Position numbers and translations under genes: made by a program
Assembly (NCBI RefSeq): GCF_002217355.1
Contig: NZ_MUHA01000007.1
Coordinates: 99,236-163,235 of the forward strand
Reading direction: 5' to 3'
Source of the DNA: Flavobacterium oncorhynchi
GTDB taxonomy: Bacteria > Bacteroidota > Bacteroidia > Flavobacteriales > Flavobacteriaceae
Length of the DNA: 64,000 nucleotides
Shown: one piece after another, positions 25,711 to 35,072 of the stretch
How positions within the stretch are numbered: position 1 is the stretch's first letter
Layout of the letters: every line of letters starts with the position of its first letter
Notes under the pieces: generated by a model
Told to the model about the DNA's origin: nothing
The model's input: only the letters and a program-made list of their open reading frames with translations
Database searches by the model: none

Positions 25711-27492
25711 TTACAAATTCTTATCCCCTCTTAACTCTCGGTATTTTTTTCTGGCATCAACAAAGTAAATACTATCCTGATGATTAAAAATTACCTTTTC
25801 ATATAAAGGCTTTGCCTTTTCTGTATCATGCAATTCGTCGTTGTAAATTTCTGCCGAAAAAAACAGTGCTTCATCAACATAAATTCCGTCGCTGTGATGA
25901 TCGATAATTTGCTGGTATTGGCTTAAAGCCGAATTGTAATCCTTCAAACTCTCGTAAATCTTACCTAAACGCAACATTGTAACAGCTTCAATTTCCTGTC
26001 CTTTATAAGCCTTTAATATGCTTTGAAACTGTGCAATTGCATCTTGTTTTTTATTTTGATAAATTAAAAAATCACCTTTTGCAAACTGTTTCAAAGCTGT
26101 TTGTGTCGAATCGGCAGCTTTATTATCGTTTATTAACAAAAAATACTCCAGAGCATCATTGGCAATCAATTGTGTATTTGCCGATTTTAATGCTTTAAAC
26201 TGTGCTAAAGCCCACTCAAAATCAGTTTTAAAATAACTTGTTTTAGCGGCTTTTAAACTTGCTTCATACACCATAACATCATTCTTTAGATCTAATTGAA
26301 TCTGCGAATAATAAATTAATGCCTGATTGAATTTTTCTTCTAATAACAAAATATCTGCAAGTTCCATCTTGGCATCTGCCTGCTGATATGCATTCAAATT
26401 TAATTCCAGCGCTTTTTTAACAATTGTCTTAGCTTCCTCTGTCTTTTTTAGATTAAAAGCTAAAAAATGCGCTTGAATTAATTGCAAAGATAAGGTAAAA
26501 GGAGTTATTTCGTAAGTTGTGAGCAATTGCTGTAACTCATTTGTAATTGCTGGATAATCTTTTTCCTGTGCTTTATCTATTTTAATCTGCATTAAACGGG
26601 CGTTGCTCTCTACCAATAAATCTAAATCTTTGGTGTTTTGAAGAATGAAATTTAAAATTTCTTCTGCCGTGTCAGTATCATCTTCATTTATGGCAAACTG
26701 GCTCAGATTTACAATGCTTATCAATGATTCTGGTTCGCGTTTGTAAATTGCTTTCTCTTGAATAAATGCTTTTCCAAATTCTTTTTGCTGTACATAAAAC
26801 CAGCTTAGATAATGATTCCAAAAAACATCTTGATCTTTTTGTGTTTTTAAAATCAAGGCTTTTCGCATAGCATCTTTAAATGCAGTATTATCTGTTTCGC
26901 CATTCATAAAACGGGAAAGCTGCGTTTGTATCAAATTGGAATTTTGCGGATTCTGATACGATTCTGTCAGCAGCATATCGATCATTAGATCTGTTTTCCC
27001 AAGCTGACCGTATAACATCCCGATTTGGAAGTTAAAATTATAATTGGGCTGTACCTGCATTCCCATTTGATAGGCTTTCACCGCATATTCAAGCAAAACT
27101 TTTTTCTCAAAAGAATTACCTATTCCGTAAACATCATTAGGACTTGTTTTGATTTTATCGATTGCCTGCTCGTAGTACGATGTAGCCTTAGAGTCATTTT
27201 TTTGTAACTGAAAATTATATCCTAATTCAACTAAAAAAACACCTTGCTTGTATTTGTTATAGCGATCCTGAATCGTTTTTTCGGCAACATCATACATTTG
27301 CAGTTGTTGGTAACAGTCTACCGTTCTTAAAAAATACTGCGTATTAGATGGAGAACCTTTTAAAAGCTCTTCATAAATCAGTTTAGCTTTCTCAAAATCG
27401 CCTTTCTCATAATAATTATTTGCCAATTGCTCGTTTTGCGCGAATACAAAACCAGACCACAACAAAACGATATAGATAAAGATGTTTTTCAT
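25711..27492 (-). CDS. Exported tetratricopeptide-repeat protein
   Basis: This 593-aa protein has a signal peptide ending in SGFVFAQ. TPR units then run almost end to end, e.g. NNYYEKGDFEKAKLIYEELLKGSP at the start and the C-terminal LGKIYESLKDYNSALSQYQQI and EIYNDELHDTEKAKPLYEKVIFN. It is probably a periplasmic scaffold. It lies downstream of lgt in the same direction (60-bp gap) and may be co-transcribed with it. Confidence 0.85.
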   Translation of the reverse strand: MKNIFIYIVLLWSGFVFAQNEQLANNYYEKGDFEKAKLIYEELLKGSPSNTQYFLRTVDCYQQLQMYDVAEKTIQDRYNKYKQGVFLVELGYNFQLQKNDSKATSYYEQAIDKIKTSPNDVYGIGNSFEKKVLLEYAVKAYQMGMQVQPNYNFNFQIGMLYGQLGKTDLMIDMLLTESYQNPQNSNLIQTQLSRFMNGETDNTAFKDAMRKALILKTQKDQDVFWNHYLSWFYVQQKEFGKAFIQEKAIYKREPESLISIVNLSQFAINEDDTDTAEEILNFILQNTKDLDLLVESNARLMQIKIDKAQEKDYPAITNELQQLLTTYEITPFTLSLQLIQAHFLAFNLKKTEEAKTIVKKALELNLNAYQQADAKMELADILLLEEKFNQALIYYSQIQLDLKNDVMVYEASLKAAKTSYFKTDFEWALAQFKALKSANTQLIANDALEYFLLINDNKAADSTQTALKQFAKGDFLIYQNKKQDAIAQFQSILKAYKGQEIEAVTMLRLGKIYESLKDYNSALSQYQQIIDHHSDGIYVDEALFFSAEIYNDELHDTEKAKPLYEKVIFNHQDSIYFVDARKKYRELRGDKNL

Positions 27493-27552
27493 ATTCAGCT
27501 TATTAAGTTGCGGCTTTTACTTACCTGTTTTAGAATCTGAACACAGTAATTA

Positions 27553-28386
27553 TCAAATTCCTGCGTAATCATTTTTTTGTCTTGACTTTAAAACAATCAA
27601 AACTATGCCAATAATTATAAAAGGAATACTCAATAATTGTCCCATATTAAAAAGCATATTATTCTCGAAACTTTCTTGATTTTCCTTAAAAAATTCAATT
27701 ATAAATCGCGCTAAAAACAATAGTGTCAAAAAGGTTCCAAAAATCAATCCGTTGGCATTTCTAATTCTTTCTGATTTATACATTTTAAACAAAATACCAA
27801 AAATCAGTAAATAAGCAAATGCTTCATACAGTTGGGTTGGATGTCTCGGAATCATATCGTCTCTTTGAAAAACAACTCCCCAATTTCCGTTAGTAGCCTT
27901 TCCGTAGATTTCAGAATTCATAAAATTCCCAAACCTGATAAATGCTCCTGTTACCGGAACTCCAACTGCCATTTTATCTAAAAGCCACAAAAACTTAACA
28001 TGATATTTTCGACAGTATAAAACCAATGCAATCAGAACTCCTATTGATCCGCCGTGACTTGCTAAACCTTGATAACCAACAAATTTATAAACTCCCGCTG
28101 TTTCTTTTATCGGCAAAAGAATTTCTACTGGATGCTGCATAAAATATTCAGGCTCATAGAAAAAAACATGCCCTAATCTTGCACCCAAAATTGTTCCAAC
28201 AATTACATAAACCAGCAGACTGTCAAGATTCTCGATAGAAAGATTTTCCTTTTTGTAAATATTCCTTACGATATAATATCCTAATAAAAGTCCGCAAGCA
28301 AAAAGCGCTCCGTAATACTTTAAAGGAAAACTATCAGTTATCCAATAAATAACAGGATCTACATTCCAATTTAACACTCCATTCAT
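27553..28386 (-). CDS. lgt: Prolipoprotein diacylglyceryl transferase Lgt
   Basis: Lgt attaches diacylglycerol to the lipobox cysteine of prolipoproteins in the inner membrane, the first lipoprotein maturation step. The 277-aa protein has seven hydrophobic helices and the signature region YQGLASHGGSIGVLIAL, plus GARLGHVFFYEP and RFGNFMNSEIYG. The ATG at 28384-28386 (MNGVLNW) is chosen over a TTG nine bases upstream. It serves the many lipoproteins in this window. Confidence 0.95.
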   Translation of the reverse strand: MNGVLNWNVDPVIYWITDSFPLKYYGALFACGLLLGYYIVRNIYKKENLSIENLDSLLVYVIVGTILGARLGHVFFYEPEYFMQHPVEILLPIKETAGVYKFVGYQGLASHGGSIGVLIALVLYCRKYHVKFLWLLDKMAVGVPVTGAFIRFGNFMNSEIYGKATNGNWGVVFQRDDMIPRHPTQLYEAFAYLLIFGILFKMYKSERIRNANGLIFGTFLTLLFLARFIIEFFKENQESFENNMLFNMGQLLSIPFIIIGIVLIVLKSRQKNDYAGI

Positions 28387-28425
28387 CCTCTTCAATTTTA
28401 ATTATGCTGACTGTTACAATTAAGA

Positions 28426-28462
28426 AAACCTAACAAGTTTAAAAAAACCTGTTAGGTTTAAC
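28426..28462 (-). terminator. serS terminator
   Basis: AAACCTAACA (28426-28435) pairs with TGTTAGGTTT (28450-28459). On the minus strand the hairpin is followed by a T-rich stretch, about 20 bases past the serS stop. Confidence 0.7.
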
Positions 28463-28480
28463 CCTAAATGTACGAAATTT

Positions 28481-29752
28481 TTAATTTATGATGTCAAAAC
28501 CGCAGTAAGGGCGTAAAACTTCTGGAATTACGATTCCTTCTGGTGTTTGATAATTTTCTATAATTCCTGCTAAAACTCTAGGCAAAGCCAATGAACTTCC
28601 GTTTAATGTGTGTGCCAATTGGTTTTTACCATCTTTGTCTTTAAAACGCAGTTTTAAGCGGTTTGCTTGAAAAGTTTCGAAGTTAGAAACTGAACTAATT
28701 TCTAACCAACGATCCTGCGCTGTAGAAAACACTTCAAAATCATAGGTTAAAGCTGATGTGAAACCCATATCACCTCCACATAAACGTAAAATTCTGTATG
28801 GCAATTTTAGTTCCTGCAAAATATTCTTTATATGCTCTACCATTCCGTCAAGCGCTTGGTATGAATTATTTGGGTGTTCTACACGAACGATTTCAACTTT
28901 ATCAAATTGATGCAAACGGTTTAATCCGCGTACGTGCGCTCCATATGAACCTGCTTCACGACGGAAACATGGTGTATAAGCGGTATGTAAAACCGGCAAT
29001 TCACTTTCGTTTAAAATAACGTCGCGGAATAAATTGGTAACTGGCACCTCAGCTGTTGGAATCAAATATAAATCATCAACTCCAGCGTGATACATTTGCC
29101 CTTCTTTATCTGGCAATTGCCCAGTTCCGTAACCTGAAGCTTCATTTACCAAATGCGGCACTTGAACTTCGTTATATCCTGCAGCTGTATTTTTATCTAA
29201 AAAGTAATTGATTAAAGCACGTTGCAAACGAGCTCCTTTTCCTTTGTAAACAGGAAAACCAGCTCCAGTAATTTTTACACCCAATTCAAAATCGATGATG
29301 TCGTATTTTTTAACCAATTCCCAATGTGGTTGTGCACCTTCATGCAAAACTGGAATATCTCCTTCTTGAAAAACATTCAAATTATCATCTGGAGTTTTTC
29401 CTTCAGGAACGATATCTGCCGGAAGATTTGGAAGTGTGTATAATTTAGTAGTCAGCTCAACAGCCAAAGCTTCTGCTTTTTCGCCAAGTTCTTTACTTTT
29501 TTCTTTTAATGAAACGGTTTTTTCTTTTAAAATTGCGGCTTTTGATTTCTCTCCCGCTTTCATTAATTCGCCTATGTCTTTGGATAATTTATTAGATTCA
29601 GATAAAATATTGTCTAGCTCAACTTGCGCAGCACGACGGTTTTCATCTAATTTCACCACCTCTTCAACAACGCTTTTAGCATCGATATTTCGTTTTGCTA
29701 AAGCCTTGATTACTTTCTCCTGATTTTCTCTAATAAATGCGATTTGTAACAT
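28481..29752 (-). CDS. serS: Seryl-tRNA synthetase
   Basis: This class II synthetase charges tRNA-Ser. The 423-aa protein has the N-terminal coiled-coil tRNA-binding arm (about 30-105, heptads around EESNKLSKDIGELMKAGEKS), then motif 2 FRREAGSYGAHVRGLNRLHQF near 265. Motif 3 occurs near the C-terminus, within NGSSLALPRVLAGIIENYQ. It has its own promoter and terminator. Confidence 0.97.
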   Translation of the reverse strand: MLQIAFIRENQEKVIKALAKRNIDAKSVVEEVVKLDENRRAAQVELDNILSESNKLSKDIGELMKAGEKSKAAILKEKTVSLKEKSKELGEKAEALAVELTTKLYTLPNLPADIVPEGKTPDDNLNVFQEGDIPVLHEGAQPHWELVKKYDIIDFELGVKITGAGFPVYKGKGARLQRALINYFLDKNTAAGYNEVQVPHLVNEASGYGTGQLPDKEGQMYHAGVDDLYLIPTAEVPVTNLFRDVILNESELPVLHTAYTPCFRREAGSYGAHVRGLNRLHQFDKVEIVRVEHPNNSYQALDGMVEHIKNILQELKLPYRILRLCGGDMGFTSALTYDFEVFSTAQDRWLEISSVSNFETFQANRLKLRFKDKDGKNQLAHTLNGSSLALPRVLAGIIENYQTPEGIVIPEVLRPYCGFDIIN

Positions 29753-29794
29753 AGCTTGTTTTTTATAACTATTGTATATTTTTTATAACGGAAG

Positions 29795-29830
29795 CAAATT
29801 TAAGCAAATGTTTCCTAAGATTATGACAAA
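29795..29830 (-). promoter_or_regulatory. serS promoter
   Basis: The minus strand carries TAAATTTG (29795-29802 on +) 42 bases before the serS ATG, with a TTTG (29827-29830) 24 bases further upstream, slightly wider than usual. Confidence 0.5.
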
Positions 29831-29902
29831 GTTTTTGAGGAAAGAGATATTTCCCACAGATGCATGTGGTTTATCTAAAGGTTTATAAAGAAATTTTAAA
29901 AT

Positions 29903-31312
29903 TTATTCTTTTATCATTTTAAAAGTTTGAACTGAACCGTCAACTGTGATTTTTAAAATATAAAATCCCGAAAGCAAACCCGAAACATTTATCGTTCCGT
30001 CGCTTGTTTTTCCTTTTAAAACAGACACGGACTCAAAGTTAAAAAACTCAAAATCATAGTTTTTAGCACCTAAATTCTCAACTGTAATTGTCGTCACGGC
30101 AGGATTTGGAAAAATAAAAGGCTTGCTCTTTCCCTCTTCTTTTGACGGCATATTATTGCAGGCATTTTCTAAAAGCATATCGAGATCAAATTCATCATAC
30201 GTTAAAGCATAATTAAGTTCTTTTGCTTTTATAAACAACTTACAGGCATCATTATATTTTTTTTGATCCAGATAAATGATTCCAAGATTTTTCATCGCGT
30301 AGGAATTGTTTTTATCCATCTCCAGCGCCATTTTTAAATCGGCAATTCCTTTGTCCGATTCTCCAAGTTTATGATAGATTAAACCTCTGGTCGTTCTTAA
30401 ATCTCGTCCTCCATATGCTGTTGTTCTTTCTATAATAGCACTTTCAGATACAAAGGCAAACATGATATTATCCATTGCTTTTTCGTACTCGCCAATATCG
30501 CTGTACAATCTTGCAAGTCCCCATCTGGCGTGTGCATGATCGGGTTTTGCTGCTATGATTTTCTCTAAATAATAACGCGCCAAATCATACGATTTTCGCT
30601 GTTGCAACAATGTTGCAAAATTATATAAAATGCGATAATCATTGGGTGCATTCTGGATTGCTTTAAAATAATAATGAAAGGCAAAACTTTCCATTTCGAG
30701 TGATCCATAAATGCTTGCCATACGATCATAAAGCTTACTGCGAAAAGCAGCAGCTTTCTTTTGCGCTGAATCTGATAAAACTAAATTCTTGTTTTTAGGA
30801 TCTCTATCAATACTATATTCAACCTTTTTTAAATCCTCAATGGCCAATGTTGTATTACCAAGGCTGATTCTTAAAACTCCTCGATTATAGAGATCGTTAA
30901 TTCTTGTTGGATTAAAATTAGTTTTTGCATTAATTTCTGTCAGCATTTTTAATGCTTTCTTGACTGTTTCTTCTCGGTCTTTATTAAAAGGCAGTTTATG
31001 ATCTACTCTGCTGGTTAATTTTCCGTGCACAAAATTCCACGTTACGAGTTTTTCACCTTGTTTGTTGAACTGAAAACAATCGCCGTCTTTTTTACCGTCT
31101 TTATCAAAATAAAAAACTTCATTTAGTTTCCCGTTTGAATAATAAGTTTTAGAACTGTCTGGCTTTTTATCGGCTCCATACCAAATCTCAATAGACACTA
31201 CATGATCGTCATAAAAATACCGTGTCACATTATTAGACACTTCTCTTTCCCTTTCTTGTGCCAGCAAAAAAACAGGTAAAATCAATAAAACAAAAAGTAT
31301 TTTTTTTAGCAT
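29903..31312 (-). CDS. T9SS cargo protein with YwqK-like and TPR regions
   Basis: This 469-aa secreted protein has a signal peptide (LLILPVFLLAQ), then MORN/YwqK-like antitoxin-type repeats (about 25-90, SSKTYYSNGKLNEVFYF, DKDGKKDGDCFQFN). TPR repeats follow (about 120-375, LYNFATLLQQRKSYDLARYYLEK, LGIIYLDQKKYNDACKLF). It ends in a type A T9SS sorting domain (about 398-469): FIFPNPAVTTITVENL, GTINVSGLLSGFYILKI, FKMIKE. It is therefore expected to be exported through the type IX system and anchored or released at the surface. It is 27 bp downstream of a lipoprotein gene. Confidence 0.88.
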   Translation of the reverse strand: MLKKILFVLLILPVFLLAQEREREVSNNVTRYFYDDHVVSIEIWYGADKKPDSSKTYYSNGKLNEVFYFDKDGKKDGDCFQFNKQGEKLVTWNFVHGKLTSRVDHKLPFNKDREETVKKALKMLTEINAKTNFNPTRINDLYNRGVLRISLGNTTLAIEDLKKVEYSIDRDPKNKNLVLSDSAQKKAAAFRSKLYDRMASIYGSLEMESFAFHYYFKAIQNAPNDYRILYNFATLLQQRKSYDLARYYLEKIIAAKPDHAHARWGLARLYSDIGEYEKAMDNIMFAFVSESAIIERTTAYGGRDLRTTRGLIYHKLGESDKGIADLKMALEMDKNNSYAMKNLGIIYLDQKKYNDACKLFIKAKELNYALTYDEFDLDMLLENACNNMPSKEEGKSKPFIFPNPAVTTITVENLGAKNYDFEFFNFESVSVLKGKTSDGTINVSGLLSGFYILKITVDGSVQTFKMIKE

Positions 31313-31339
31313 TTATTTAGTTTCTATACGTGTACAAAA

Positions 31340-32236
31340 TTATAAAAATCGGCTTTGATCGTCTTTTTTAAACGTGTAGATTTTGCCATTGTATCGCAGC
31401 CTTTGAAATTCTTTTTTAACTTTTAAATCATTCATTTTTTCAATATCATTTTCTAAGTCTTCCTCTGCAGCGGCTTCGTACGAAAATATTTTTGAAACCA
31501 ATAAATCATAAAATCCATTTGACTGAGCATCAGAAATACTAATACCGGTTTCGAGCGTTTCAATTTGATAGGTACCGCTTCCGTCTGAATCTCCATTTAC
31601 TGACCGAATAGGATATTCGTACAATAATTTCTTCATTTTATTTCCGTCGAAAGTCATAATCGTGAGCTTTTCCTCAGAATACACTACCACTCTGCTGTTT
31701 GAATACACTGCTGTGGTAAAAGCAATTGCCTGATTCTTTTCATCTAGTTTCAATAGATTTTTCAAAATATAGGTTTTACCAACTCTTAAGCCTTTATTTT
31801 CATAATAGCCAAGACCAACATCAGATTCTTCCGCCAGAATTTTTCCGTCGCTGTTGTTTACGAAAACATATTTTCTTTCGTAATAATTGCCACGATTTTC
31901 ATCATTTGATTTTGATTTGTTCTCCTTTCTAACAATACAAATCACAAAAAAAGTTGTTTCCTCATTGTATTTTATCGAGCTGACATCTTCTATTTTAACA
32001 GCATTATATTCGATTTTCAAGTTTTCGGATACTTTTTTGAGCAGACTTAAATCTAATTCGTCAGAAGAAATTATATATTCACTATTCTTGAAAATCAGTT
32101 TTTCAACTGGTTTAGGTGTCTCTGTTTTTAGAGCCAGCGATGAAGCATTTTCCTCAATGATTTCTTTCTCTTTTTTTCCACAAGAGGATAAAAATAGAAA
32201 AATGCCACTGAGAATTAAGTAGGTTTTAATTCTCAT
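31340..32236 (-). CDS. Hypothetical lipoprotein
   Basis: This 298-aa protein has a lipobox in FLFLSSCGKKEKE (Cys about 19), a low-complexity linker and a globular region with no family I recognise (e.g. FVNNSDGKILAEESDVGLGY). It is probably co-transcribed with the T9SS cargo gene downstream and may assist it, but that is inference. Confidence 0.7.
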   Translation of the reverse strand: MRIKTYLILSGIFLFLSSCGKKEKEIIEENASSLALKTETPKPVEKLIFKNSEYIISSDELDLSLLKKVSENLKIEYNAVKIEDVSSIKYNEETTFFVICIVRKENKSKSNDENRGNYYERKYVFVNNSDGKILAEESDVGLGYYENKGLRVGKTYILKNLLKLDEKNQAIAFTTAVYSNSRVVVYSEEKLTIMTFDGNKMKKLLYEYPIRSVNGDSDGSGTYQIETLETGISISDAQSNGFYDLLVSKIFSYEAAAEEDLENDIEKMNDLKVKKEFQRLRYNGKIYTFKKDDQSRFL

Positions 32237-32265
32237 TGTTCTTGATTTTAATAATTAGGGGCTGC

Positions 32266-32273
32266 CAAATATA
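32266..32273 (-). promoter_or_regulatory. -7 element of the lipoprotein / T9SS cargo pair
   Basis: The minus strand reads TATATTTG, 29 bases upstream of the lipoprotein ATG. Confidence 0.5.
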
Positions 32274-32356
32274 AAATAATCTGCTTACCCTTTTTAATTA
32301 AAATCACTTTTTTAAGAAAGCCCTTAATTTAACGCACTAGCTGTAATTACTTTCAG

Positions 32357-32488
32357 CACATAGAAACATAGCTTTTGCAGTCTAAATTAGGCGCTTCACT
32401 TTTTTTAAATAAACATAGCTGTGCTATGCGAAAGAAACGTGTTTCTTTTTGTCTTCTTTTTTAGATACAAAACCTATGTTTCTATGCG
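32357..32488. repeat. 132-bp structured repeat, copy A
   Basis: The ends are inverted repeats: CACATAGAAACATAG (32357-32371) and CTATGTTTCTATGCG (32474-32488). Two hairpins lie inside: CATAGC-TGT-GCTATG and AAAGAAAC-GT-GTTTCTTT, the latter followed by Ts. The same element of equal length lies at 34197-34328 in the same orientation, so the two bracket the patatin-like gene. No protein is encoded. Confidence 0.85.
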
Positions 32489-32530
32489 TTTAATCATTGT
32501 TGTTTTTGCAGTTACACTCAATGAGTTAAT

Positions 32531-34075
32531 TTACTTATACTCTACGAGTAATTCTCTTAATTCATTTGTTTTTAAAAATACCGCAAAGCGTCCGGATAAA
32601 AGCAAGACATCTCTTTCCTGAGCGGTAATTCGCAATTTTGTTTCAACGTGAGAAGCGTATTCATACAACAGTAAAACTTCGCTTGCAGTCAATTCTGGAA
32701 ATTTATCTTTATCGAGTGTTGCTACTATTATTTCGCCGTCTTTATCTTTTTTAAAGGCACTTTCACCAAATCTAGTGACCAAATCTTCCTTAAAATTGAC
32801 AAACAGCTTAATCCAACTGCTGGAATCGTCGTTTGTTCCTTTCAATTCTGCCACTAAATCATTGTAATCTTGATCTTTCACCATTTTCAGCAAATGGTCC
32901 CGAATTGTAGTAAAACCAATTATCTGATAATTCTTAACAGGAATCTTATATCTTTCAAAAGTACTTTCTACATCTTTATCAAAAGTCATATATCGCGTTT
33001 GAACCGTATAAAGAGAAGCCGTTTCAAACAACGAAAGAAGCCCTATTTTCGTGTCGTTTATATAAGGTTCCTTTTTTCCCTGACCGAGACAATCAATAAA
33101 AACGGCTTTTTTATTTTTATCATTTACTTTAGTATCGCTGTGAAGTACTTCAGCCAAAGTTTTATATCCCATATTATCCGAAGCACCGCCGTCTATAATA
33201 CACAATATTTTACTTTGATCTTTGACGCCAAATTTAACCTTTGGCAAAACACCCGGAAAGGCAGAACTCGCCGTAATACCATACGTTACAGGAAAATTAT
33301 ATCCGTCATTAATTTCACTTTCGTTTAATGGCAAAGCAGCTCTATTTGGCGCAAGCGATGCATTAAGCTTTAATCCTTTAATAATATGCGGCATAAACGG
33401 AATTCGTTCTCCGTTATTAAAAGCAGTTCCATTAGCAATAAACATTGGCATCAAAGGCACAACATTACTTTCTTTTGGGATAAAAAAATCAGACAGCAGC
33501 ATTTGTTTTCCAAATTTATCTTTGTTGTCAGGATTTATAGCATCGTATTGCAAAATATCGGCATCTATGCGCTGTGTCATTGATACTCGATCTCCTTTTT
33601 CGTTACGGCTGTTGTTTAAAAGCGACAATATATTGGCCGATTTATCGACATAGTCTTTATATGCGTCTGCTTTCGAAAAATAAAACTCGTTGAAAGAACA
33701 GTTGTCTTGAAATAATTTATTCTTGAGAATGGTTAAATAATATCCTGCCGAAAAACAGCCGCCCGAAACTGTCGAATAATAGTCGATTTCATTCAAAAAA
33801 TTGCGCTGCAGATTGTTCTCGCTAATTTCTTCAAGACCAAGAAGAACTCCCATGCTGAAAAACTGCGCTCTTGAACCGCCTCCAGAAATACTTATGCCGA
33901 GTGCAATATTAGGATTCTGAAAACTGGGATCTCTTTCCTGAACTGATTTATAATCATTTAAAGAAACTGCAGGAATGGAGCTGTAATTGATTTCAGAAAA
34001 AAGATTAATTTTGTTTTGAGAAATTGCTGTTTGCATAAAAAGAACAAGCAAAATTTGGCAGTATTTATTTCTCAT
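32531..34075 (-). CDS. Patatin-like phospholipase, secreted
   Basis: This 514-aa protein has a signal peptide (MRNKYCQILLVLFMQTAIS). The patatin core shows LGISISGGGSRAQFFSMGVL (oxyanion glycines), YYSTVSGGCFSAGYY with the nucleophile Ser, and CIIDGGASDNMGY with the catalytic Asp-Gly-Gly. The serine sits in a VSGG context closer to cytosolic phospholipase A2 than to GxSxG patatins. It is probably an outer-membrane or surface lipase. The ATG at 34073-34075 is chosen over an upstream TTG because it places the signal peptide at the start. The gene is bracketed by 132-bp repeats. Confidence 0.85.
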   Translation of the reverse strand: MRNKYCQILLVLFMQTAISQNKINLFSEINYSSIPAVSLNDYKSVQERDPSFQNPNIALGISISGGGSRAQFFSMGVLLGLEEISENNLQRNFLNEIDYYSTVSGGCFSAGYYLTILKNKLFQDNCSFNEFYFSKADAYKDYVDKSANILSLLNNSRNEKGDRVSMTQRIDADILQYDAINPDNKDKFGKQMLLSDFFIPKESNVVPLMPMFIANGTAFNNGERIPFMPHIIKGLKLNASLAPNRAALPLNESEINDGYNFPVTYGITASSAFPGVLPKVKFGVKDQSKILCIIDGGASDNMGYKTLAEVLHSDTKVNDKNKKAVFIDCLGQGKKEPYINDTKIGLLSLFETASLYTVQTRYMTFDKDVESTFERYKIPVKNYQIIGFTTIRDHLLKMVKDQDYNDLVAELKGTNDDSSSWIKLFVNFKEDLVTRFGESAFKKDKDGEIIVATLDKDKFPELTASEVLLLYEYASHVETKLRITAQERDVLLLSGRFAVFLKTNELRELLVEYK

Positions 34076-34196
34076 TTTGGGCCTTTTTAAAATCCGTAAA
34101 ACACTCAAAGCGAAATTAATAAAGTTATTTCACAAAATAATAGCAGGACTGCGTAAAGATTTGTTAAGTTTTCTCTGTTGGGTATAATTCTTCCAA

Positions 34197-34328
34197 CACA
34201 TAGAAACATAGCTTTTGCAATCGAAAATTAGGCGTTTCACTTTTTTTAAATACATATAGCAATGCTATGCGAAAGAAACATGTTTCTTTTTGTATTCTTT
34301 TTTAGATATAAATCTATGTTTCTATGTG
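34197..34328. repeat. 132-bp structured repeat, copy B
   Basis: This is the same length and orientation as copy A (32357-32488). Terminal arms are CACATAGAAACATAG and CTATGTTTCTATGTG. The inner hairpins ATAGC-AAT-GCTAT and GAAACATGTTTC differ from copy A largely at loops or at positions that keep pairing. It lies upstream of the patatin gene. Confidence 0.85.
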
Positions 34329-34387
34329 TTAGATTATTTTTTAGCCAACTACAAACCAACAGGCTAAGCAGTACTCTTAGTGAGGTC

Positions 34388-34422
34388 TTACTCTTTTTAA
34401 CCAATAGTTTCAAAAAGAGTAA
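34388..34422 (-). terminator. Hairpin downstream of the DMP19-like gene
   Basis: TTACTCTTTTT (34388-34398) pairs with AAAAAGAGTAA (34412-34422) around a 13-nt loop. A U-run is inside the stem rather than after it, so terminator function is only possible. Confidence 0.45.
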
Positions 34423-34429
34423 CTAATCA

Positions 34430-34470
34430 CAAAACCTTTGAACCTTTGCCACTCTGAACCTTTGAACCTT
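34430..34470. repeat. GAACCTTTG repeat copy
   Basis: ACCTTTGAACCTTTG and TGAACCTTTGAACCTT are short near-direct repeats next to the stop of the DMP19-like gene. Similar words occur at 52549-52577 and 60761-60790. Confidence 0.45.
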
Positions 34471-34477
34471 AAAAAAA

Positions 34478-35020
34478 TTACGCTCTTTTTATTTCGTGTC
34501 CAACAAACTCTTCCAAAACTGCAAATATTTCATCTACAGGAAGCACTTCAAAATCAGGGTGATTTTTTAGGAAATTGGCATTTAATTCTACCAAGTTTTC
34601 ATCTAATTCAAAATAAGTATTATTGTTCAGCAAATCTCTTGTTGGGTTTACACCTTCAAACTTTCCTTTAAGAAATTTAGCAATTTTTACACTGCTCAAT
34701 AATTTGACTCTTTTAGCTTGTGCCTGAAATAACTCCAAATGTTTTTCGGCACCAATCAAAGTCAAACCTTCTTCAATCAATTCGTTTAGTTCTTTGTTCC
34801 AACCAGAATTATAGACAAACTGCGAAAAATTTCCAGCTGCATACTGCGACGCATAATAATCTAAATAATAACTCAACAAAGCATCTTCATGAATCAAATC
34901 GTCATCTACTTTTTCTTCACGCATCAGGTTGATTACCGAAATATTAGAGTTGATAATATCCTGTGGATTTTCACTTTCCATTGCTGTTTCAGAAACTATA
35001 ATTCTACCAAATTCCTCCAT
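34478..35020 (-). CDS. DMP19-like (DUF4375) protein
   Basis: This is a 180-aa cytoplasmic protein. The segment YLDYYASQYAAGNFSQFVYNSGW resembles the DMP19 signature (a G-F/N-x-Q-F/Y-x-N core), followed by a helical region (IEEGLTLIGAEKHLELFQ) and a C-terminal acidic stretch. DMP19-like proteins are putative DNA mimics, but most members are uncharacterised. The gene stands alone in the leftward direction. Confidence 0.6.
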   Translation of the reverse strand: MEEFGRIIVSETAMESENPQDIINSNISVINLMREEKVDDDLIHEDALLSYYLDYYASQYAAGNFSQFVYNSGWNKELNELIEEGLTLIGAEKHLELFQAQAKRVKLLSSVKIAKFLKGKFEGVNPTRDLLNNNTYFELDENLVELNANFLKNHPDFEVLPVDEIFAVLEEFVGHEIKRA

Positions 35021-35072
35021 TTTGTTTTATTTTGAGATTATTTTTAAATTAAAGACTAAGAAATCTACTAAG

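Noticed and set aside
33222..33653. A + strand open frame of 143 codons inside the patatin gene
   Set aside because: It is antisense to catalytic-domain sequence with recognisable motifs, with no promoter or domain of its own.
34076..34108. Longer N-termini from TTG codons for the patatin, lgt (28395), CDGSH (38514) and epimerase (52569) genes
   Set aside because: In each case an ATG a short way downstream places the signal peptide or family start correctly, and the extensions show no family similarity.
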